Source of the DNA: Actomonas aquatica
Lineage (GTDB): Bacteria > Verrucomicrobiota > Verrucomicrobiia > Opitutales > Opitutaceae
DNA length: 64,000 nucleotides
Assembly (NCBI RefSeq): GCF_019679435.2
Contig: NZ_CP139781.1
Coordinates: 5,142,001 to 5,206,000 of the forward strand
Reading direction: 5' to 3'
Shown here: piece by piece, positions 59,061 to 64,000 of the stretch
Layout of the letters: each line of letters begins with the position of its first letter
How positions within the stretch are numbered: position 1 is the stretch's first letter
Notes under the pieces: model-generated
Seen by the model: only the letters and a program-made list of their open reading frames with translations
Told to the model about the DNA's origin: nothing
Databases searched by the model: none
Made by a program: the position numbers and the translations under genes

Positions 59061-60140
59061 TCAGCTCGTGATGACCTTGGCTTGAGCCTGGGCTTCGAGG
59101 CAGAGGCGGGCGGCGGTGAAGATGTGATCCTGGGTCATCGCTTTCTCGGTGCGGTGGAGGCAGTCCAGGATGAGTTCGCCGAAGAAGCGGTAGCCGATCT
59201 TGCCGGTGACGTCGAAGTGATGCTCGCCCTTCTGGTCGACGAGAAACACCTGATCCGCGACATGCGGCTCGCGGCCGACGTCGACGTATTTGCGCAACTC
59301 GATGTAGCCGTCGGTGCCGAGGATGATCATGCGGCCGTCACCCCAGGTGCGCAGGCCGTCGGGCGTGAACCAGTCGACGCGCACGTAGTTGGTAGCGCCG
59401 TTGTTGCCCACGAGGTTGGCCTCACCGAAGTCGTCGAGCTCGGGGTGATCGGGATGGTTGTAGTTGGCGATGGCGGCGTGGCTGACGGTGGCGTCGGTCG
59501 CGCCCGAGAAGGTGAGGAACTGCTCGAATTGGTGGCTGCCGATATCGCAGAGGATGCCGCCGTATTGCTCCTTCTTGAAGAACCAGTCGGGGCGGGACGG
59601 CGCGTTGAGGCGATGGGGGCCGAGGCCGAGCACCTGGATGACTCGGCCGATGGCGCCGTCTTTGATCAGGTCGGTCGCATACATGGCGCTCTCCACGTGG
59701 AGGCGTTCGCTGAAATAGACGGCGTATTTGCGTCCGGTTTCAGCCACGACCTGCTTGGCGCGTTCAAATTGGTCGAAGGCGGTGAAGGGCGTTTTGTCGG
59801 TGAAGTAGTCCTTGCCGGCGCGCATGACCTGACAGCCGAGGTCGCCGCGCAGATTGGGGATGGCGGCGGCGGAGACGAGTTGCACGGACTCATCCTCCAG
59901 CACCTCGTCGAGCGAACGGGCGACGCGGGCCTGCGGGTATTGTTTACAGTAGGCTTCGACCTTGGCGGGATCGGGATCGTAAACCCATTTGAGTTCGGCC
60001 CCGGCCTCGATGAGGCCGTTGGTCTGGCCGTAGATGTGGCCGTGATCGAGATGCACGGTGGCGAAGGTGAATTCGCCGGGTTGCACCACGGGAGAGGGTT
60101 TGCCCTTTGGGGCGTAGGTCATGCCGTCGCTGGAACTCAT
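59061..60140 (-). CDS. Gfo/Idh/MocA family oxidoreductase, atypical nucleotide loop
   Basis: The 359-residue protein fits the Gfo/Idh/MocA family overall, with the C-terminal domain block GDIGSHQFEQFLTFSGATDA and the substrate-region FFKKEQYGGILCDIG. However, the glycine-rich dinucleotide loop is replaced by FATVHLDHGHIYGQTNGLIE (~27-46), and the EKP motif reads TDKTPFTAF (~113-121). This DHGHIYG subgroup occurs in this phylum and may use a different cofactor geometry. The ATG at 60138-60140 is used. A palindromic repeat of the same family as that at 3274-3372 lies 16 nt upstream. Confidence 0.87.
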   Translation of the reverse strand: MSSSDGMTYAPKGKPSPVVQPGEFTFATVHLDHGHIYGQTNGLIEAGAELKWVYDPDPAKVEAYCKQYPQARVARSLDEVLEDESVQLVSAAAIPNLRGDLGCQVMRAGKDYFTDKTPFTAFDQFERAKQVVAETGRKYAVYFSERLHVESAMYATDLIKDGAIGRVIQVLGLGPHRLNAPSRPDWFFKKEQYGGILCDIGSHQFEQFLTFSGATDATVSHAAIANYNHPDHPELDDFGEANLVGNNGATNYVRVDWFTPDGLRTWGDGRMIILGTDGYIELRKYVDVGREPHVADQVFLVDQKGEHHFDVTGKIGYRFFGELILDCLHRTEKAMTQDHIFTAARLCLEAQAQAKVITS

Positions 60141-60156
60141 ATCGGGGAAGGGTTTT

Positions 60157-60255
60157 TAACCACGAATGGACACGAAGAACTCCGCTACCGCTTCGTTGGC
60201 AAAGGGTGCCATTGAAGCGAAACGGTAGTGAAGCCTTTCGTGTCCATTCGTGGTT
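60157..60255. repeat. Long palindromic repeat, TTAACCACGAATG family, copy 2
   Basis: Arms aaccacgaatggacacgaa (60158-60176) and its perfect inverse (60237-60255) enclose an inner region with ctaccgcttcg / agcgaaacggtag. It shares GCGAAACGGTAGTG with copy 1 at 3274-3372, in the same orientation. It lies between the oxidoreductase start and the peptide deformylase stop. Confidence 0.92.
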
Positions 60256-60261
60256 GAACAA

Positions 60262-60831
60262 CTAAGCCTGTTCGGCGGACTCGCGGGTTTGTTTGGCGAG
60301 GTCTTTGATTTCGCGGTCGATCGACTGGCGGACCTTTTTGGTCATGCGATCGATGAAGAGGGTGCCGTTGAGGTGATCGGCTTCGTGCTGGATGCAACGC
60401 GAGAAGAGGCCGTTGCAGATGAGGGTGTGGGGCACGCCGCCGGCATCCTGATAGGTGACGCGGATCTCATCGGGACGCACGACGTCGCCGTTGATGCCGG
60501 GGAAGGACAGGCAGCCCTCCTCGTAGATAGTGTCGTCGCCCTCCAGGATCTCGATCTTGGGGTTGGCGAGGCTCATCGGCATGATGAGTTCGAGGGGCGG
60601 TTTGGCGCCGTCGAGCTCCCAGTCGAAGTCGCGGTCGGCGCGAGCGAGGTCGACCACGCAAAACTGGATGGCCTTACCAATTTGTTGGGCGGCGAGGCCG
60701 ATGCCATTGGCGCCGTGCATGGTTTCAACCATGTCGCGGGCGAGCGTGGCGAGCTCGGCATCGAAGGTGGTGACCGGCGCGCCTTTGGTGCGCAGAACGG
60801 GATCGTTGTAGTGAACTATCGGGAGAACCAT
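60262..60831 (-). CDS. def: Peptide deformylase
   Basis: The 189-residue protein has the three PDF motifs: GIGLAAQQIG (43-52), EGCLS (105-109, Cys107 a metal ligand) and QHEADHLNG (148-156, with H149 and H153 as metal ligands and E150 as catalyst). It removes the formyl group from N-terminal Met of new proteins. Size and motifs are those of type I deformylases. The ATG at 60829-60831 begins the conserved MVLPIVHYNDPVLR. An unusual feature is that no fmt gene follows, although the pair is common in bacteria. Confidence 0.96.
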   Translation of the reverse strand: MVLPIVHYNDPVLRTKGAPVTTFDAELATLARDMVETMHGANGIGLAAQQIGKAIQFCVVDLARADRDFDWELDGAKPPLELIMPMSLANPKIEILEGDDTIYEEGCLSFPGINGDVVRPDEIRVTYQDAGGVPHTLICNGLFSRCIQHEADHLNGTLFIDRMTKKVRQSIDREIKDLAKQTRESAEQA

Positions 60832-60895
60832 GGGTCTTGAAGCAGGCAAAGGTGAGTTTGCGTCCGGTGCGCCGCAACTCGATAGTCCGTTTCGC

Positions 60896-62578
60896 ATGAG
60901 CTCAACGTCGTCCGCGTCCAACCCTCGCTGGGTGGCCCTCGCCATGGTGCTGGGTGGCCTCCTGCTGGCGGCGGGCGCGTGGATGCTGCCGGTCAACCTG
61001 CTCGCGCTGCCGAGTGCGCTGGTGCGCGAGGCTGGTCGGGGCACCCCGACGGTGGTGGAGGTCGGGCAGGAGCTGCTCGCCCGGGAAAAACTCGGACCAG
61101 CCACGCTGGTGCGCGATGCGGCGCGGGTGGTCGAGGCGGATCCGACAGCGGTGGCCGCCCTTGAAGCCGCGCTGGCTCGCGAGGCAGAACGGCAGCCGGA
61201 GTTGGTGCCGTGGGGCGGGTGGGATCCGTTTTTGGAGCCGTTGGTGGATCGCACCGACACGCTCGGGCGGCCGGACTCGACGCCGGTGCTGGCGTTTTTT
61301 GTGCGGCGCGAGGCGCGGGCGGATTTGGCGGGGTTTTTGCGCAACTCACGCTCGGCGGGCGTGCGGGCGATGCTGGAGCTGCGGCTGATCGATCGCGCGC
61401 AGCAGTTTGTGCCGGCGATGCGACCGGGTGGACAGGCGCTGGATGCGACCATCCTGCTGGCGGCGCTGTTGTATCAGGGCGAGCACCTGTCGGATTCCTT
61501 GCAGCGCGAAGTGCGCGATCTCGCGGAGCGGGCGGCGGTGGCGGATGACCTCACCGAAATCGAACCCTTCTTTCTCGACCTGCTCTCGCTGGGTAAGCGC
61601 CTCAACTGGATCCAGCTCACGGAGCTGCTGCGGATGGTCGACAGCGTGCAGACGGTGGCGGAGTTTGCCCACCTGAGTCGGGTGGCGACGGAGGACCTCG
61701 CCAGCGTGTATGCGGCGGCGATGGCGGCGGATGCGGCCGATCCTGTCGCCACTTACTTGATACGCTATGGACGGCAGGGCCTAGCCGATTTGCGCCTGGC
61801 GCTGGCGGCGGGGCAAGGGGCGGTGCGGCAACTGGTGGCGCGGCAGGTGCCGGTCTCGCGGGAGGCGGGTCCGACCTTGAGTGCGGTGGCGGCGTTTGGG
61901 CTGCTGCATCCGCACTGGCTGCTCGCGCTGAAATACCTCGGCATGTTGGTGGGCGCATTCCTGCTGTTTCGCGGTCTTGATCGCGCGGTGGCGGCGCGAC
62001 TGGCGAGCGGCGGTTCACCGCATCTTTCCAGCGGCGTGTTGGCGGTGCTGACGGCTGGCGTGGTGATCGCCGCGACCGAACCCTTTTTGCTGCGGGCGGC
62101 GCCGCCCTCGGAATTTCAATTCACCTTCGCGCTGCCGGTGTTGGCTGACATCACGGACACCACCTCGGCGGAACTTACGAAACCTTCTACCACCATGGAC
62201 ACCTCGACCCTGCTTACGATCGGCCTGTTCGCCACCCTGCAAGTGGCGATGTATCTCATCTGCCTGCTCAAGATCGGCGAGATCAGCCGCCTGGAGGTGC
62301 CGGCGACGGTGAAGCTCGAGCTGATGAAGAACGAAGAGAACCTCTTCGACGGCGGCCTTTACGTCGGTATCGGCGGCACGGCGACGGCGCTCGTTTTTCA
62401 GGTCTTGGGTTTGATCGAGCCCAACCTGTTGGCGGCGTATTCCTCCAACCTATTTGGCATCTGCTGCGTGGCGCTGGTGAAAATCCGCCACGTGCGACCC
62501 TATCGTTGCAAGCTGGTGCTCGAGGCCGCGAAGACCGGCGCGCTGGGCGCGGCCGGGGCGGTGACCGTCGAAGATTGA
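60896..62578 (+). CDS. Large membrane protein of unknown function
   Basis: The 560-residue protein starts at the ATG at 60896. It has one N-terminal membrane helix (WVALAMVLGGLLLAAGAWML), a soluble helical domain of ~300 residues, and about four further membrane helices in the last 180 residues (LALKYLGMLVGAFLLFRGLD, VLAVLTAGVVIAATEPFLLR, LLTIGLFATLQVAMYLICLL, YVGIGGTATALVFQVLGLIE). The last half resembles proton-channel-like (MotA/TolQ-type) helical pairs only loosely; no motif is diagnostic. It is divergent from the deformylase gene and 16 bp upstream of the coiled-coil gene. Confidence 0.78.
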   Translation: MSSTSSASNPRWVALAMVLGGLLLAAGAWMLPVNLLALPSALVREAGRGTPTVVEVGQELLAREKLGPATLVRDAARVVEADPTAVAALEAALAREAERQPELVPWGGWDPFLEPLVDRTDTLGRPDSTPVLAFFVRREARADLAGFLRNSRSAGVRAMLELRLIDRAQQFVPAMRPGGQALDATILLAALLYQGEHLSDSLQREVRDLAERAAVADDLTEIEPFFLDLLSLGKRLNWIQLTELLRMVDSVQTVAEFAHLSRVATEDLASVYAAAMAADAADPVATYLIRYGRQGLADLRLALAAGQGAVRQLVARQVPVSREAGPTLSAVAAFGLLHPHWLLALKYLGMLVGAFLLFRGLDRAVAARLASGGSPHLSSGVLAVLTAGVVIAATEPFLLRAAPPSEFQFTFALPVLADITDTTSAELTKPSTTMDTSTLLTIGLFATLQVAMYLICLLKIGEISRLEVPATVKLELMKNEENLFDGGLYVGIGGTATALVFQVLGLIEPNLLAAYSSNLFGICCVALVKIRHVRPYRCKLVLEAAKTGALGAAGAVTVED

Positions 62579-62594
62579 GCTGATTTTCCGCGCG

Positions 62595-64000
62595 ATGAAT
62601 CGCACCCTCTTACTCATCCTCTGCGACTTCCTGTTGCTCACGCTGCTGGCGCTCACGCGCTGGGAGACGGCGGAGCCGGAGCGTCCGGTGGAGCAAACGG
62701 CTGGTCCGGTCGAGGCCGACGAAGGCGCCGTCACGGCGGCCGATGACGTGGTCGAGCTCATGCAGTTGTCCTTCGAGGATCAGCAGGCGGAGCAGGCGGC
62801 GATGGAAGCCGACATGGCGGCCCAACTTGAAGCCCGCGCGGTCGAACTGGCGGAGCGGGAACGGGCGCTGCAGGAACTCGAAGCGGCGCGCAACGCCCTG
62901 CAGGCGGAGCGGGCGACGCTGTCGGCGGATTTGGCCGAGACGCAGCGCACCGCGGCAGAGTTGCGCCAACGCGCCGAGAGTGCAGCGGGCGAAGCGGCGG
63001 CGTCACGAGCGAGAGTGGAGCAGTTGCAACGTGACTTGGAGGCCAAGGAAAACGAAGCCGCGCAGACGGCCGCGCAGGCCGCGCAGTTGGCGGAAGAGAA
63101 GGCGGCGGCGGAAGCGCAGGTGCAACAGCTCAACGTCGCGGTGGCCGTGGCGGAGCAGGAGAAAACGCTGTTGCGCGAGACGGCGCAGACCTTTCGCGAG
63201 CAGGCGGAGAAGGAGCGCGAGGAGCGCATCAAGGTGCAGGAGACGACCACCCAGCTCGCGCAGGGCGTGGGCGCGCTGGCGGAGCGGTCCGAGGCGATCA
63301 CGCAGGAGATCCGCGAGAACCGGCCGATCAACGCCAACATCCTGTTCAGCGATTTCCTGCTCAACCGCGTGCCGGCGCAGTTCAACGCGGCGCGGATCAA
63401 TGTGTTTGGCAACGAGCTGACCCGCAACGCGGTGGCGCGCACGATCCTGGTGCGCGACGGGGAAGCGATCTACGCGATCATGCATGTGGAGGACACGCCG
63501 TTCAATTTTGAGGAGCCGGCTTCGCAGTGGGCGCGGGTGTTTGTGACCCTGGCCAAGGACGGGGTGCGGGCGGCGGCCCCGGCGTTGCATTTCATCAATC
63601 GAGATCCGCGCATCGTGGCGATTCCGGTGGAGGCGTCACAGGCGACGGCACTGGGGGTGAAGATTTACGATATGACGATCGTTCCCTTCCGGTTTCCGGA
63701 GGCGGTGCTCATTAGCAAGGGCGGCGAAGGTTATGGCGAAGTGCCGTTTAAATTGGAGTCGGACCTGCCGGGTTATGTGCGCATGGACAACCGGTTGATT
63801 CGGCGGCTGGCGGGCGACTATTCGCCGAGTCGAGGCGACCTCGTGCTGTCCAAAACCGGTGAGTTGTTAGGCGTGATGGTGACGTCGGATTTGTGCGCGA
63901 TGGTCGATGAGATTTCGGCGGCGGGCACGATCCGCACCGGTGATACCAGCGGGCAAAATCTGGAAGGATTGCTGGAGCGCATGGAGGCGCTGGCGGAGAG
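62595..64000 (+). CDS. Coiled-coil membrane-anchored protein, cut by window end
   Basis: The frame from the ATG at 62595 stays open to the last base, so the protein (468 residues seen) is partial. A membrane helix (LLLILCDFLLLTLLALTRW) is followed by a ~190-residue Ala/Glu/Arg-rich coiled coil and then a globular region (~240-450) containing NILFSDFLLNRVPAQFNAAR, RTILVRDGEAIYAIMHVEDT and SRGDLVLSKTGELLGVMVTS. The last piece has the feel of a beta-barrel peptidase-like fold, but no catalytic triad can be identified. It lies 16 bp after the large membrane protein and is probably in one operon with it. Confidence 0.8.
   Translation, partial: MNRTLLLILCDFLLLTLLALTRWETAEPERPVEQTAGPVEADEGAVTAADDVVELMQLSFEDQQAEQAAMEADMAAQLEARAVELAERERALQELEAARNALQAERATLSADLAETQRTAAELRQRAESAAGEAAASRARVEQLQRDLEAKENEAAQTAAQAAQLAEEKAAAEAQVQQLNVAVAVAEQEKTLLRETAQTFREQAEKEREERIKVQETTTQLAQGVGALAERSEAITQEIRENRPINANILFSDFLLNRVPAQFNAARINVFGNELTRNAVARTILVRDGEAIYAIMHVEDTPFNFEEPASQWARVFVTLAKDGVRAAAPALHFINRDPRIVAIPVEASQATALGVKIYDMTIVPFRFPEAVLISKGGEGYGEVPFKLESDLPGYVRMDNRLIRRLAGDYSPSRGDLVLSKTGELLGVMVTSDLCAMVDEISAAGTIRTGDTSGQNLEGLLERMEALAE

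Overview
The window is high-GC, gene-dense bacterial chromosome with no phage, plasmid or transposase genes. It reads as a member of the Verrucomicrobiota, most likely Opitutaceae. The grounds are several Gfo/Idh/MocA oxidoreductases with sugar isomerase-like TIM barrels, secreted proteins ending in the duplicated 'VNVSARSQVG...LLVRGVGPAL' type C-terminal domain, many unclassified signal-peptide proteins, a PIN-PhoH protein, NfeD plus flotillin, and intergenic gaps full of short palindromic or tandem repeats. The assignment is inference from gene content; there is no rRNA or tRNA in the window to test it.

Layout. 1-5.6 kb: two secreted proteins of unknown function and a minus-strand sugar catabolism-like operon (TIM barrel, two oxidoreductases) with a different palindromic repeat in each gap. 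5.9-8.1 kb: a double TonB-C-domain protein convergent with an ECF sigma factor module. 8.2-11.5 kb: NamZ-like muramidase (DUF1343), DUF2062 protein, glycerate kinase. 11.6-14.6 kb: permease, ATPase and YtrA-type GntR regulator with a perfect palindromic operator at the regulator start. 14.7-17.7 kb: RlmM-like methyltransferase, PAPS-type sulfotransferase and TrmH-family methyltransferase.

17.8-24.5 kb is the most interesting part. A sigma-54 response regulator is followed by two identical 13-bp palindromes 33 bp apart, a near-consensus -24/-12 promoter, and then genes for a secreted coiled-coil protein, an outer-membrane beta-barrel, an NtrB-like histidine kinase and a secreted PQQ-type beta-propeller. 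This looks like a complete, self-regulating envelope-sensing circuit that I cannot match to a named system.

24.6-33.9 kb: DUF4153 membrane protein, GcvR-like ACT protein, HDOD signalling protein, then a molybdenum-enzyme group (MobA, MarC, FdhD, YdeP-type oxidoreductase) and a cytidylate kinase-like protein. 34-42.1 kb: 5'-nucleotidase, NIPSNAP and TPR secreted proteins, and a lipoprotein/M48 protease operon. 42.2-47.6 kb: a second ECF sigma/anti-sigma cluster, a CHASE4-type sensor kinase and a TMEM220-like protein. 47.8-64 kb: M3 peptidase, NfeD-flotillin, OppA-like binding protein, PIN-PhoH, hypoxanthine phosphoribosyltransferase-like protein, a third oxidoreductase with a mini-SPFH protein, peptide deformylase, a large membrane protein, and a coiled-coil protein cut by the window end.

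No stretch longer than 300 bases lacks a gene. I saw no rRNA, tRNA, CRISPR array, insertion sequence or replication origin.
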